A stretch of DNA of 64,000 bases from an uncultured Roseateles sp. (GTDB lineage Bacteria > Pseudomonadota > Gammaproteobacteria > Burkholderiales > Burkholderiaceae_C), in NCBI RefSeq assembly GCF_963422335.1, contig NZ_OY729424.1, forward strand, positions 62,001 through 126,000. The letters are read 5' to 3'. Below the pieces are notes generated by a model that was not told the DNA's origin, ran no database searches, and saw only the letters and a list, made by a program, of their open reading frames with translations. The translations under genes and the position numbers were made by a program. Positions 9,401 to 18,453 of the stretch are shown piece after piece; position 1 is the stretch's first letter; every line of letters starts with the position of its first letter.

Positions 9401-9788
9401 GGCCGAAGACAACCCGGTCAATATGATGATTGCCGTGGCCCTGCTGGAGCAATGGGGCATGGAGGTGGCCCAGGCCAGCGACGGCAGTCAGGCCGTCGAG
9501 GCGGTGGCCGCCGCCGACAGCATAGGCAAACCGTTCGACGTCGTGCTGATGGACGTGCAGATGCCGGTGATGAGCGGCCACGAAGCCACGCGCATCATCC
9601 GCAAGCATCACGATGCCCAGGAACTGCCCATCATCGCGCTGACCGCCGCTGCCCTGGTGTCCGAGCGCGACGAGGCCCTGGCCGCCGGCATGAACGACTT
9701 CCTGACCAAGCCCATCGACGCGCCGCGCCTGCGCCAGGTGCTGGTACAGCTGATCGGCCAGCGCGACCCTGATAGTCGCTGGGGCTGA
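6465..9788 (+). CDS. hybrid sensor histidine kinase with four PAS domains and a receiver
   Basis: 1107 aa from GTG 6465; a GTG at 6543 or ATG 6603 is possible because the first 45 residues are not conserved-looking. About six hydrophobic segments (residues 45-210) form a membrane domain. Then come PAS units at roughly 223-345, 348-470, 474-590 and 596-715 (for example GRVIDANPAAMAMFGY and RYAMVNKTFERLSGY), HisKA with His739 in NTSHEIRTPLNG, and HATPase_c at about 840-955 with DTGPGIG and GGTGLGLSI. A C-terminal receiver has Asp1030 in LMDVQMPVMSG and ends with FLTKPID. The layout is that of BarA/ArcB-like kinases but without an Hpt domain, so a separate phosphotransfer protein is expected. 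No response regulator gene is adjacent. Confidence 0.92.
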   Translation: MGALGAIRAVNSAGQLEDLGPLEGTTVPWTSPSLDSTVLARSCRLFMGTCSALCLLVTGLLLLSAEGQLTHISTLAPAALSLFIALISLLGLWVVPPARCRNVVTLLMALVVVLAVTVAVLRNIGLGSNTLGLLGLMVALATALNGLHKGLVLTTFCLVLLGGVAGMEYLGVFAPNVPGSGLTRNLLAHLGAQLLLLGTGLVVGLGTLHIITSSLAQAADRSNRFRRLLAMAADWYWEMDSEFRFTHVTEDKPGASGVDPDMRLGKTPWEIDDLGLSDDELDAHRADLEAHRAFYGVVARRLQADGSTRYVSISGEPRFDEHGSFLGFWGVGRDVTHEVQAEQAIQATEGRYRELFRRSPSPLVLHRWGRVIDANPAAMAMFGYTQRSSMIGQDLFSHYEPGDDERARQRAAKIEAMASGTMMPMSEFRLRTLSRRRLLVQATSVRVDAASGPATLSFFVDQTEQARAQDALRRSESLLSHLVATSPDVITLTDMHTGRYAMVNKTFERLSGYSADEIIGRTAAEIGIWSKDSERERMVQLIRQQGRVNELPMAFTSKSGENISMLLSAAPFEMDGQDYLVINARDVTDNERTRLAHEAILQNASIGIAFTRDQSFVQANPAVEDMFGWPRGSLVGQPGSVIWPSAEDYGRIGRDLGPRLASGEQVEAERMVRRRDGSTFLCRLLAKAVDPTHPSRGGTIWILEDVTERRRVEGALAQAKDEAQSANRAKSAFLANTSHEIRTPLNGLLGLARLAQQPDLDEDTRRQYLNQMLDSAESLSGLISDILDLSKIEAGRLTLEHLPFALRDMLGTMRMAYLTLAHSRGLEFKVDIDPEVSAWVVGDPVRTRQILSNYLTNALKFTAHGSVAMRVKLLPAGTLRFEVADTGPGIGDEMRGRLFQPFTQADESTTRRYGGTGLGLSICAELAELMHGKVGFDSKPGEGSVFWAELPLPATAAPISSQTHPARRHNELQGARVLMAEDNPVNMMIAVALLEQWGMEVAQASDGSQAVEAVAAADSIGKPFDVVLMDVQMPVMSGHEATRIIRKHHDAQELPIIALTAAALVSERDEALAAGMNDFLTKPIDAPRLRQVLVQLIGQRDPDSRWG

Positions 9789-9844
9789 ACAAACCATCCA
9801 CCCCGGCGGGTGGATACTGTCTGCCCCGCCCACAGGAACGCGCA

Positions 9845-10561
9845 ATGAAAATCTCCGCCCTGGCCCACACCCCGGACAGCGGCCCCGTCGAGCTGCTGTA
9901 CCTGCTCTATCACGGCGTCGGCGGCCGGGCCGCCGACATGGCACCGCTGGTGCAGCGCCTGGCCACCGAATACCCGCAGGCCGCAGTGGTCTGCATCGAC
10001 GCACCCGAGCCCTTTGATGGGGTGCCCGGCGGCGGTGCCGGCTTCCAGTGGTTCTCGATCCAGGGCATCACCGAGGCCAACCGCCCCGAGCGCATCGCGG
10101 CGGCCCTGCCCGGCTTCATCGCCATCGTGCGCCAGCTGCAGCAGCATTTCGGCCTGCCCTGGGAGCGCACCGCGCTGGCCGGCTTCTCGCAGGGCGCCAT
10201 CATGGCGCTGGAGGCGGTGCAGGCCGAAGACCAGCTGGCCGGCCGTGTGCTGGCCTTCTCGGGCCGCCACGGCACGCCGCCCGACCATGCGCCGCGAGAT
10301 GTCTGCGTGCACCTGTTCCATGGCCTGGCCGATGCGGTCGTGCCCCACGGCCCGGCCCTCGACTCGGCCAAGCGCCTGGTGGCCCTGGATGCCGACGTCA
10401 CCGCCGATCTGCTGCCCGGCATAGGCCACGAACTCGCGCCAGAGCTGCTGGACAAGGCCATCGCCCAGCTGCGCAGCTTCATCCCGAAGCGGCTGTGGCG
10501 CGAGGCCTATGAGCAGGCGCCGCTGGTGAACACGGTGGCCTCCAGCAAAGACCTGGGCTGA
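9845..10561 (+). CDS. ypfH: YpfH-like esterase (alpha/beta hydrolase)
   Basis: 238 aa, close to E. coli YpfH in length and motifs. LLYHGVGG is the oxyanion region, QWFSIQGITEANR is diagnostic of YpfH, and GFSQGAIMALE carries the nucleophile Ser115. The acid is probably in HGLADAVVPH and the base His in GIGHE, giving a Ser-Asp-His triad of the phospholipase/carboxylesterase family. It should hydrolyse short acyl esters in the cytoplasm; the natural substrate is unknown. AGGA sits 9 nt before ATG 9845. Confidence 0.86.
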   Translation: MKISALAHTPDSGPVELLYLLYHGVGGRAADMAPLVQRLATEYPQAAVVCIDAPEPFDGVPGGGAGFQWFSIQGITEANRPERIAAALPGFIAIVRQLQQHFGLPWERTALAGFSQGAIMALEAVQAEDQLAGRVLAFSGRHGTPPDHAPRDVCVHLFHGLADAVVPHGPALDSAKRLVALDADVTADLLPGIGHELAPELLDKAIAQLRSFIPKRLWREAYEQAPLVNTVASSKDLG

Positions 10562-10690
10562 CCGGCCGGGGCCGGTCCTGCGTGACGGCTGCCCGCACGC
10601 CACTGAGCCCATCGGACCACACCCAGCGGACCATGGCACGGTGGCCACTGTCTAGCGCCTGTCTTGTGCGGCGCGGACACTAGCGCCATC

Positions 10691-11800
10691 ATGGCGAACC
10701 CTCAGCACCGATCACCTCCAGCCCGCAAGGCCTCACGCACGCGCCTCCGACCGGCCCTGGCGGCGGCCCTGCTGGCGGGCTCGGGCGCTGCCGTGCTGGC
10801 ACTGGCCGGCGGCCGGCAAGCCGAGGCCCCGAGGCCGGCACTCCACACGGCCCTGTCGGGACTGAATCCCTCCGCAAGCCAAACGGCCGCCGCTGACCGC
10901 CTGTCCTTGGAAGAGCAGACCGAGGCGCTGAGCCAGCAGTGCGAGCGGCCGTTGCTCATCAATGCGCCCGACCTCGCCATCAAGGGCTGCGCACCGTTTC
11001 TCGACCACTCGACACTGGGCGCCCGCGCCCATGCTGCGTCCAGTGCGGCCTATATGCTGATGGACCCCGGCGAGGCACGAAAGTCCGCGCTCCATGCCGA
11101 GGCCGCCACCAGGCTGGGCAGCCCGGCGGGCAAGTATCTGTGGGCCTATCACGGCATGAATGGCGAAAGTGGCGTGCAGATGGAACCCGGGGCCGCCCGT
11201 CGCGCACTGGAAGAGGCCCTGGCCGCCGGCATGCCCAAGGCGACGCGGCTGTTGACGGTGCTGGATGAGTCGGAGGCCTGCCTGCAAACGTCGCAATTCC
11301 GTCTGCTGGATCTGCCCGCGTTCTGCCTGCTACGCCCCCAGCTCGATCGCTGGCTGAAGACCAGCGGCATGACGCCACGCCCGTCGCGGCAGGGCTGGAC
11401 CGACGAATACAACACCAACACCCTGCTGCCCGAAGCGAGCAGCTTCGAGGTCAGCTACGACCGGGAACCCAGCACCGGCCTGTACCACCCGGCGACCATG
11501 AGCTACCGCTTCGCCCTGCGCGAGGGCCGCTCGGCAACCGAGCTGCTGGACCGACTGGGCCGCTCGCTGAGCGACAAGTACGGCCCGCCCCATCGCGGCA
11601 GCTTGCCGCCGGCACCGGGCGGCAGCACCGGCTGGCGCATGGCCGAGGGCATACAGGTCGAGCTGATGCGCAACACCAGCGGCGAACTGCGCGTGCGCTA
11701 CCAGCACCCGCAGCGGGCCCAGGCCGCTCTGGCCCATGCCGAGGCGCTGCAGGCGCAACGCGATGAGAAGCGCGCCGAACTGACCCGCCGGGCGCTCTGA
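10691..11800 (+). CDS. hypothetical membrane-anchored or secreted protein, possible Sel1-like helices
   Basis: 369 aa from ATG 10691; a TTG at 10664 would add nine residues. The basic N-terminus (RKASRTRLRP) is followed by an Ala/Leu/Gly-rich segment at about 24-42, a signal peptide or single anchor. Residues about 115-190 are helical and Ala-rich, with phrases such as ARKSALHAEAATRLGSPAGKY and ARRALEEALAAGMPKATRLL. These look like weak Sel1/TPR repeats, but I cannot confirm that by eye. Six Cys residues (for example CERP, KGCAPF, EACL, AFCLL) could pair in the periplasm. The C-terminus is charged and helical. It ends back to back with the M14 peptidase gene on the other strand. No function is assigned. 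Confidence 0.7.
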   Translation: MANPQHRSPPARKASRTRLRPALAAALLAGSGAAVLALAGGRQAEAPRPALHTALSGLNPSASQTAAADRLSLEEQTEALSQQCERPLLINAPDLAIKGCAPFLDHSTLGARAHAASSAAYMLMDPGEARKSALHAEAATRLGSPAGKYLWAYHGMNGESGVQMEPGAARRALEEALAAGMPKATRLLTVLDESEACLQTSQFRLLDLPAFCLLRPQLDRWLKTSGMTPRPSRQGWTDEYNTNTLLPEASSFEVSYDREPSTGLYHPATMSYRFALREGRSATELLDRLGRSLSDKYGPPHRGSLPPAPGGSTGWRMAEGIQVELMRNTSGELRVRYQHPQRAQAALAHAEALQAQRDEKRAELTRRAL

Positions 11801-13513
11801 TCAATCCAGGCTGACCTCGGTCCGGACCACGCCGGCGCGGTCGGCGCGTGCGGTCAGCGCCAGGCGTGTGCCCTTGGGCGCTCGCACCACCCATTCGCCG
11901 ACGGCGCGGTCGGCGGTGACGTCGCGGTTGCCGAGGAAGGCATGCAGCGTGGCCTTGGGCGCATGGCCTTCGAGCTGCGGACCCTCCATGCGCTCCTTGC
12001 CACTGACCAGGCTGACGCCGCTGCTGGTGTCGTGGGGCAGGTGGATCTCGAAGATCACGCCGCGCACCACCTTGCGCTCCAGTGCCCGCTTGGTCACATA
12101 GGCCGGCAGCCAGCCGCTATTGGCCACGGCCAGACGGATGCGCCAGGTGTCGGGGCCCAGCGCGCGCACCTCGGTGCGCAGCAGCTCCAGCTTGGGCAGA
12201 CTCAGCGCGATCTGGTTCATCCAGGCCGGGAAGCGGGCGGCCTCGCGCTCGCGCAACTCGGGCGGCGGATTGCGCCAGTAGTTCATCTTGTCCCAGCCGC
12301 CGATCTCGACCGCGCCGAGCTGCGGATGCTGGAAGGGCCGCCACTCCACATGGGCCTGGCCGCCGCACTGCTCGTCGCTCCACTTCAGGAGCTTCAGGTC
12401 ATCCTCGACCGGATGCTCGCGGAACCAGTCTATCCACTTGTAGTCGGTGATGCCGGCTTCCTTGTTCGGCGACCACAGCTCGACCACCCAGAACAGCGCG
12501 CCCAGGTGCTCGTAGACCCAGTCCTGCGTGCCGGTGATGACTTCCTTGGGGTGGTAGCGGAAATCCTTGAAGATATTGACGGCCGGGTAGCCGGTGAGCT
12601 TCTCGCCCAGCGCCGAGAAGCGCTGGTAGGACCACAGGTCCTCGGGAATCATCTCGTCGTCGCTCTGCGCGCCAAAGGGCCGCAATATCACGCCGCTGTG
12701 GGTGTGATAGCTGATCGCGGCGCCGATATTCGGATGGCTGACGATGAACTCCACCATCGCCCGCACCTCGGGCTCGCTGGTCGGGAAGGCCCCGGCGCCG
12801 ACCTGCTTGTACTCCTGCCGCCACTCGCTGGGGAAGTTGCGGTTCAGATCCAGCCCCTCGGCGTCCTTGTTGACGGTGACGGTCAGGCCGTCATGGTTCT
12901 TGATGAAGCCCTCGGGCAGCAGGCGGTAGTACTCGCCGCCGAACTCGCCGGGCTCGCGCGGCACCATCAGGCGCGGGTCGCCGGCGTGCTTCTTGTAGGC
13001 GCCATGCGGGTCGGGCACGCGCATGTAGAGGATGCGGCCATCGCCGTCCACGTCCTCGATGGTCAAACCGTCGACAGGTTCGTCCTCGAACGGGTAGCGC
13101 TTGGTCGAGGAGCGGATGTGGCGCGGCCGGTCGGCCAGGGCCAGCTCGGCACCGTCGGGGTTCAGACGCGGCACCATATAGATGGTGCGGGTGTCCAGCA
13201 GGTGGCTGACCTGGGGGTCCTGGCCATGCTGGGTGACCAGATGCTCCAGGTAGTACAGGCAGGTGGTGCTGGCCGTCAGCTCGGCGGCATGGATATTGCC
13301 GTCCAGCCAGAAGGCGGGCTTGTCGGTGTCCAGGCCGGTGGCGGTATTGGTCAAGACCAGCAGCCAGATGTCGCGGCCCTCGAAGCTCTTGCCTATGCTG
13401 CGCACCGAGACCAGGTTCGGATAGGCCTCGGCATAGCCGAAGATGATCTGCGTCAGCGCGTCGTGGCGGTGAAACTGGTCGAAGCGCGGCGCCGGGTGTT
13501 GGGGTGTTGGCAT
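11801..13513 (-). CDS. M14 family zinc carboxypeptidase
   Basis: 570 aa. The catalytic domain fills about residues 10-370: zinc ligands His75 and Glu78 in DGNIHAAELT, a DLNRNFPSEW substrate-binding region, the third ligand His in AISYHTHSGVILRPFG, and the catalytic Glu region FWVVELWSP. The last 200 residues form an extra domain likely to be a beta sandwich, longer than in minimal M14 enzymes. No signal peptide is visible, so a cytoplasmic enzyme is likely unless the start is wrong. It should remove C-terminal residues from peptides; specificity cannot be read from the sequence. The gene converges on the hypothetical gene at 10691-11800. Confidence 0.87.
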   Translation of the reverse strand: MPTPQHPAPRFDQFHRHDALTQIIFGYAEAYPNLVSVRSIGKSFEGRDIWLLVLTNTATGLDTDKPAFWLDGNIHAAELTASTTCLYYLEHLVTQHGQDPQVSHLLDTRTIYMVPRLNPDGAELALADRPRHIRSSTKRYPFEDEPVDGLTIEDVDGDGRILYMRVPDPHGAYKKHAGDPRLMVPREPGEFGGEYYRLLPEGFIKNHDGLTVTVNKDAEGLDLNRNFPSEWRQEYKQVGAGAFPTSEPEVRAMVEFIVSHPNIGAAISYHTHSGVILRPFGAQSDDEMIPEDLWSYQRFSALGEKLTGYPAVNIFKDFRYHPKEVITGTQDWVYEHLGALFWVVELWSPNKEAGITDYKWIDWFREHPVEDDLKLLKWSDEQCGGQAHVEWRPFQHPQLGAVEIGGWDKMNYWRNPPPELREREAARFPAWMNQIALSLPKLELLRTEVRALGPDTWRIRLAVANSGWLPAYVTKRALERKVVRGVIFEIHLPHDTSSGVSLVSGKERMEGPQLEGHAPKATLHAFLGNRDVTADRAVGEWVVRAPKGTRLALTARADRAGVVRTEVSLD

Positions 13514-13618
13514 GGGTAGGCGGGGGTTGGGTTGTGACTCGGCGCCGCCGCTAAGGCCGGTCGCACTGCATCCGCCCAGTGTCTCAGGACTTCGCGTCCA
13601 GCGCGAGCGGGCCTTCCC

Positions 13619-14398
13619 TCAGGCGTGCGTGAGCCGCCCGACGCCGGTCAAGAGCTGGCCATCGACGAAAACCTTCAGCTCGCCGGGGGCGAAGGCGATC
13701 CAGGGCTCGTCGCGGGTCAGCGGTTCGGTGGCGATGACGGCAACGCGGTCGCGGGCTGTGGTCTCGGCGGCAAAGTCCACGCGCACGTCCTCGTCCTGCA
13801 GCTGGGCCGGGCCGAAGGGGTGCTTGCGCTCCAGATAGTGAAGCTGGGTCGTGCCATGGGCCCACAGGGCCTGGCCGTTGGACAGCAGCATATTGAAGGT
13901 GCCATGGGCGGCCAGGCGCGGCACCAGCTCGCTCAAGGTGGCGGTCAGCTCCTCGACGCTGGGCACGCTGGCATGGGCCTTGGCCAGCTCCTGCATCAGC
14001 CAGCAGAAGGCCAGTTCGCTGTCGGTCTTGCCGACCGGGCGGAAGGCACCGTGCAGCACCGGCGCAAAGCCCTTCAGGTCGCCGTTGTGCGCAAACACCC
14101 AGTAGCGCCCCCACAGCTCGCGCACAAAGGGATGGGTGTTCTCCAGCGAGACCACGCCCTGCGTGGCCTTGCGGATGTGGGCAATGACGTTGTCGCTCTT
14201 GATCGGATAGTGCTTGACCAGCTCGGCCACCGGGCTGACCCGGGCGCTGTGGTGGTCAACAAACAGACGCAGGCCGCAGCCCTCGAAGAAGGCGATGCCG
14301 AAGCCGTCCTTGTGCTCCTCGGCCCTGGTCGCCAGACCGGTGAAGCTGAACATCACATCGGTCGGGGTGTTGGCGTTCATGCCGAGGAGTTGGCACAT
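13619..14398 (-). CDS. class II glutamine amidotransferase, YafJ-like
   Basis: 259 aa, the length of E. coli YafJ. After removal of Met1 the nucleophile is Cys2 (MCQLLGMNANTPTD). The glutaminase pocket is seen in HKDGFGIAFFEG, AHIRKATQG and FAHNGDL. There is no synthase domain, so it probably acts as a free glutamine amidohydrolase or supplies ammonia to an unknown partner. It starts 2 bp after the stop of the FAD oxidoreductase gene, so both are on one transcript. What links the two functions is not evident. Confidence 0.88.
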   Translation of the reverse strand: MCQLLGMNANTPTDVMFSFTGLATRAEEHKDGFGIAFFEGCGLRLFVDHHSARVSPVAELVKHYPIKSDNVIAHIRKATQGVVSLENTHPFVRELWGRYWVFAHNGDLKGFAPVLHGAFRPVGKTDSELAFCWLMQELAKAHASVPSVEELTATLSELVPRLAAHGTFNMLLSNGQALWAHGTTQLHYLERKHPFGPAQLQDEDVRVDFAAETTARDRVAVIATEPLTRDEPWIAFAPGELKVFVDGQLLTGVGRLTHA

Positions 14399-14400
14399 GG

Positions 14401-15639
14401 CTACTCCAGAAACAAGCGTGAGAAGCCCTTGACGCTGATCAGATTGCCCGGGTTGCTGGTTTCGTTGAGCACGCCGCTCATCCGTGCCAGCAGGCGCGGG
14501 CTCTTGCGTGCGCGCCAGATCAGCAGATCGGCCAGCCAGGGGAAGGCATTGACGCGGTTGGCTCGGGCATAGAGCTGGAACTTCGGTTTCAGCGCCAGCA
14601 GGCCGGCCTCGTAGCGGGCGCGCACCGCAGCATCGCTCAGCTGTTCACGCCGGCCGGCCAGCACCGCATCGGCGGCCAGCATGCCGGTCTCCATCGCCTT
14701 GCCTATGCCCTCGCCGGTGAAGGAATAGGTGCTGCCGGCCGCCTCGCCGGTGACCATCAGGCCCGGGCGGCTCCAGCGCGCGCCCTCCAGGGTGCAGCGC
14801 AGCGGCGCGCCCTTCAGCTCTCCGACGAGGGTGCCCTTGCGCATCAGCTCGGCGGCCGGCGCATAGGAGGCGCAGAACGACTCAAACAGCTGGCGCAGAT
14901 TGGCCTGGCCACGCTGGCCCTTGCCTTCGGCGCTGACGCTGTGGCTGTCGGTCACGCCGGCGCCGATATTGAAGATGCCGCCCGGGGCCGGGAAGATCCA
15001 GCCATAGCCCGGCCGCACATGCTTGTTCCAGATCACTTCCATGTGCTGGATCTTGCCCACCAGCTCGGGGGCATGGACATAGCCGCGCAGGGCCACGCCG
15101 GTGGGCGTGTGGCGCTCGCACATGCCGGCGGCGATCAAGGCCTTGGGCACGGCGCCGGTGGCCAGCAGCACCCAGCCGGCCTGGATGTCGTGCACAGCGC
15201 CATCGAGACTCAGCTGCGCGCCGATGACCTGGCCCTGCCCGTCCTCCAGCGCCCGCTCGAAACGTGCCGGCGCCAGCAGCCGGGCACCGGCCGCCACCGC
15301 GGCCTCGCACATCAGCAGGTCCAGCTCACGCCGCGGCAGCACGGCCAGGCTGCCCGGCACATCCAGCATGCCGCCTGCAGGGCCTACGCAACGCACATGG
15401 CTGACATGCTGGGCCCGCGCCATCACGGCCTCCAGCAGGCCCAGGCGCTTCAGCGCCGCATGGGCATCGGGAATCAGCCCGTCGCCGCAGATCTTGTCGC
15501 GCGGAAAGGCCTGCTGGTCGGCCAGCACCACGTCCAGACCGGCCTGAGACAGCACGCGCGCGGCGGCACTGCCGGCCGGGCCGGCGCCAACAACCAGCAC
15601 ATCGCAGCGTTGCGGAATTGCTTGAGCTTGTGAATTCAT
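14401..15639 (-). CDS. FAD-dependent oxidoreductase, geranylgeranyl reductase family
   Basis: 412 aa from ATG 15639; a GTG three codons upstream (15648) is an alternative and neither has a clear Shine-Dalgarno. The Rossmann FAD motif VLVVGAGPAGSAAARVL is at about 14-30, DKICGDGLIPDA matches the CxxGxxP-like substrate loop of the geranylgeranyl reductase/PHBH group, and VTGEAAGSTYSFTGEGIGKAMETG is the second FAD motif. Relatives reduce isoprenoid side chains or hydroxylate aromatic rings; the substrate here is unknown. It is co-transcribed with the downstream YafJ-like gene. Confidence 0.85.
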   Translation of the reverse strand: MNSQAQAIPQRCDVLVVGAGPAGSAAARVLSQAGLDVVLADQQAFPRDKICGDGLIPDAHAALKRLGLLEAVMARAQHVSHVRCVGPAGGMLDVPGSLAVLPRRELDLLMCEAAVAAGARLLAPARFERALEDGQGQVIGAQLSLDGAVHDIQAGWVLLATGAVPKALIAAGMCERHTPTGVALRGYVHAPELVGKIQHMEVIWNKHVRPGYGWIFPAPGGIFNIGAGVTDSHSVSAEGKGQRGQANLRQLFESFCASYAPAAELMRKGTLVGELKGAPLRCTLEGARWSRPGLMVTGEAAGSTYSFTGEGIGKAMETGMLAADAVLAGRREQLSDAAVRARYEAGLLALKPKFQLYARANRVNAFPWLADLLIWRARKSPRLLARMSGVLNETSNPGNLISVKGFSRLFLE

Positions 15640-15681
15640 CGTGAGCACGATTCTAGGAGGCTGCCGTATCGATCAGCCATG

Positions 15682-15710
15682 AAAAAAGCCCGCAGCGTGA
15701 ACCACGGGCT
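15682..15710 (-). terminator. Rho-independent terminator of the leftward TonB receptor gene
   Basis: On the minus strand AGCCCG (15710-15705) and CGGGCT (15692-15687) form a 6-bp stem with a 12-nt loop, followed by six T residues (15687-15682). It lies about 50 bp past the receptor stop and before the FAD oxidoreductase start. Confidence 0.75.
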
Positions 15711-15759
15711 CCTGTGGGTGCCCCCGGCCTTTCGGCACGGGGTCAACGCTTCAATCAGC

Positions 15760-18453
15760 TCAGAACGTGTAGCTTCCGCGCACGAACAGGGTGCGGCCCA
15801 TCGGATCCGTGTAACGGGGGTCATAGCCGCGCTGCGAGCGTGTCGACTGGTTCGAGAACGGAGGATCCGTGTCGAACAGATTCTTCACGCCCACCGTGAC
15901 GCCCACGCCCTTGAGCAGCTTGGCCGAGACCGACAGGTCGACCAGGGTGTAGGAGCCCACGTCGCCGTAGAACGAGGCGCCGCCGACCACGGTTGCCGGA
16001 GCATTGTGGTCGCGGTAGCCGGACTGGTGACGCACGCCCAGACGCGAACTCCACATGCCCAGGTTCCAACCCAGCGAGGCGTTGTGCTTCCAGCGGAACA
16101 CGGGGCTGCCATCGCTGTAGACGCCGACGTTCTGCTTGAACACATCGTCCGGGCTGTTCTGGTACTCGTACTTGTTGACGTAGGTACCTTCGTAGGCAAA
16201 CGCGAAGTTGCCCAGCGAACCCAGCTTGGTCGTGTACGCAGCACTGAAGTCCAGGCCGTTGGTGTTCACGCTGCCGAGGTTGTCGGTCAGGGTGATCAGG
16301 TAGGCGATGGCGTTGCTGTTCAGGTTGTCGGCCAGGCAGCGGTTGATGTTGGCTTGCACCGCGACCGACACATCCTTGCATCGGATGTAGCGATTGGCAT
16401 ACTTGACCGGATCGTTGACCACCGAATCCTGCGGGAACGGAGCGATCTGATCGCGCAGCTTGATGTTCCAGTAGTCCACCGAGAAGGTCAGATTCTTGAT
16501 CGGCTCGATCGCCAGACCGAACGAGAAGGTCTTGGACTTCTCCGGCTTCAAGTTGGGGTTGCCACCTTGCTGAACCTGGGGCTGGTTGGCGCAGTCGCGC
16601 GACTTCACGCCGCCCTTGCTCAGGTCAACCACACCCTTGGGGCACAGCAGCGGATCGTCGGATGCGCTGGTGGCAAAGGTGATGGTCTGGGGACCATACA
16701 TATCGTCCAGCGACGGTGCACGGAAGCCGGTGTTGTAGGAACCACGCAGCAGCACTTCGGTCATCGGCTGGAAGCGGAAGCCCACCTTGGGATTCGTCGT
16801 CGTGCCGGCGTCGGAGTAGTTGTCGCTGCGCAGGGCCAGCTGCAATTCCAGGGTCTTGGTCAAGGGCAGCAGCAGTTCGCCACCCAGCGCCTTGACCTTG
16901 CGGTTACCGGCCACGTGGTTGACCGAACGGCCGGCCGACGGAATGGCCAGCACGACGTCGTCGTTCGAGTCGTTCTTGTAGAACTCCTCGCGCAACTCGC
17001 CGCCCAGCGAGAAGGCAGCCTTGCCGCCGCCCATGTCGAACAGCTCGCGCGAAACGCGGAAGTCAACACCGCGGGTCGAGCCGGTGGCCTGGGCGAACAC
17101 ACCCTTGCGCTTGGCCTGCTCGATGATGGCCAGCTGCGCTGGCGTGGCAGCGGCAAACGGCGTGATGTTGCCGGCAGCCACCTGGGCACGCACGAACGGT
17201 GCATTCACATAACCGTCGATCGCGGCGTCGCTGGCCGTGCTTTCGGTCCAGAACAGGCCGCCCTTGTAGTCGTAGCCGGCGTAGGAACCGGTCAGGTCGA
17301 ACACGGCGCGGGTGGCGTTGGAGATCGACTCGTTGGTGCGGTTACCGGCTGGCACCATGCGCCATGCGGCGGTGACCGCCTTGGTCTCATCCAGGCCGGG
17401 ATAGCCGTGAGGATAGAAGGGATTGGTCGGAGCGATGGTGATGCCACTGACCGGGTCCTGTGCGACGCGGGCCACGTTGCGGTTGTCATTGGCCATCAAC
17501 TCCAGCGAGGCGACGTTGTCACCGGCCAGCTTGAGGGTGGTACGCGAGGCAAAGGTGCGCTGCGAGACATCGGGAATGATGTCGATGGTGGCGCTGAAGT
17601 CGAACACGCAGACCTTGGGGTCATTCGGGTTCGGCACCGACAGCGGCGCGGCGCAAGCCGGCGCCGTCAGATTGCCGGAGACGCCGGTCGAGTTCTGCGT
17701 GAAGTTGCCCGGGAAGGTGGTCGGCGAATTGCCGTTCACGCCCTTGGACGGGATGATGCCGGTGCGGGCAAAGTCGCGATCCAGCGCGCGCACACGCTGC
17801 GTGCGACGGTAGTCGGCCGTGGCCCAGAAGTTCACGCCGTCCTTGTCCAGGTCACCCATGCCGAAGGTGACCGAGCCACCTTCCTTGTCGCCGCCAGCGC
17901 CCGAGGGACGGCTGACTTCGGCGCTGATCTGGCCGCCACGGAAGTTCGTCTTGGTGATGAAGTTGATCACGCCGCCGATGGCGTCGGTACCGTAAATAGC
18001 CGATGCGCCGTCACGCAGAACTTCGACGCGATCAACCACCGCGAAGGGGATGGAGTTCAGGTCGACCGCGGCCGAGCTGAAGGCAAAAGCCGCGACGCGG
18101 CGGCCATTCAACAGTATCAGCGTGCGCTCAGGGCCGAGGCCGCGCATGCTGGCGTAGGTGGCACCCCCAGTGCCGCTGCCAATGGAGTTGACGCTGCTGG
18201 TGTTGGACTGACTGGACGACAGCAGGGCGATCACGCCCTCAACGCTGGTGACACCCGACTGACGCAGGTCTTCGACCTTCATCACGGTGATGGGCAGAGC
18301 GCCTTCATCGTTGATGGAGCGCTTGATGGAGGAGCCTGTGATCTCAACGCGATCAAGCTGGTTGCCCTGGGCTTGCGCATGGGCGGCAAACGCACTCAAG
18401 GCGACATAGACGGCAGCGCTGATGGCGCTGACCTGCGGCTTTTTACTGAACAT
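15760..18453 (-). CDS. TonB-dependent receptor (1)
   Basis: 897 aa from ATG 18453, which has GGAG at a good distance; the frame is open further upstream but the signal peptide starts here. The signal peptide covers residues 1 to about 28 (AFAAHAQAQ). VEITGSSIKRS is a TonB-box-like region. The plug follows (MRGLGPERTLILLNGRRV, DGASAIYGTDAIGGVINFITK), then a long beta barrel ending in the terminal aromatic SYTF. This is an outer-membrane transporter energised by TonB. The VxxTGSxIxR type is common in Caulobacter, Xanthomonas and Roseateles-like bacteria and often imports sugars or other organic molecules rather than siderophores. A terminator follows. A second receptor is transcribed divergently. 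Confidence 0.93.
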   Translation of the reverse strand: MFSKKPQVSAISAAVYVALSAFAAHAQAQGNQLDRVEITGSSIKRSINDEGALPITVMKVEDLRQSGVTSVEGVIALLSSSQSNTSSVNSIGSGTGGATYASMRGLGPERTLILLNGRRVAAFAFSSAAVDLNSIPFAVVDRVEVLRDGASAIYGTDAIGGVINFITKTNFRGGQISAEVSRPSGAGGDKEGGSVTFGMGDLDKDGVNFWATADYRRTQRVRALDRDFARTGIIPSKGVNGNSPTTFPGNFTQNSTGVSGNLTAPACAAPLSVPNPNDPKVCVFDFSATIDIIPDVSQRTFASRTTLKLAGDNVASLELMANDNRNVARVAQDPVSGITIAPTNPFYPHGYPGLDETKAVTAAWRMVPAGNRTNESISNATRAVFDLTGSYAGYDYKGGLFWTESTASDAAIDGYVNAPFVRAQVAAGNITPFAAATPAQLAIIEQAKRKGVFAQATGSTRGVDFRVSRELFDMGGGKAAFSLGGELREEFYKNDSNDDVVLAIPSAGRSVNHVAGNRKVKALGGELLLPLTKTLELQLALRSDNYSDAGTTTNPKVGFRFQPMTEVLLRGSYNTGFRAPSLDDMYGPQTITFATSASDDPLLCPKGVVDLSKGGVKSRDCANQPQVQQGGNPNLKPEKSKTFSFGLAIEPIKNLTFSVDYWNIKLRDQIAPFPQDSVVNDPVKYANRYIRCKDVSVAVQANINRCLADNLNSNAIAYLITLTDNLGSVNTNGLDFSAAYTTKLGSLGNFAFAYEGTYVNKYEYQNSPDDVFKQNVGVYSDGSPVFRWKHNASLGWNLGMWSSRLGVRHQSGYRDHNAPATVVGGASFYGDVGSYTLVDLSVSAKLLKGVGVTVGVKNLFDTDPPFSNQSTRSQRGYDPRYTDPMGRTLFVRGSYTF

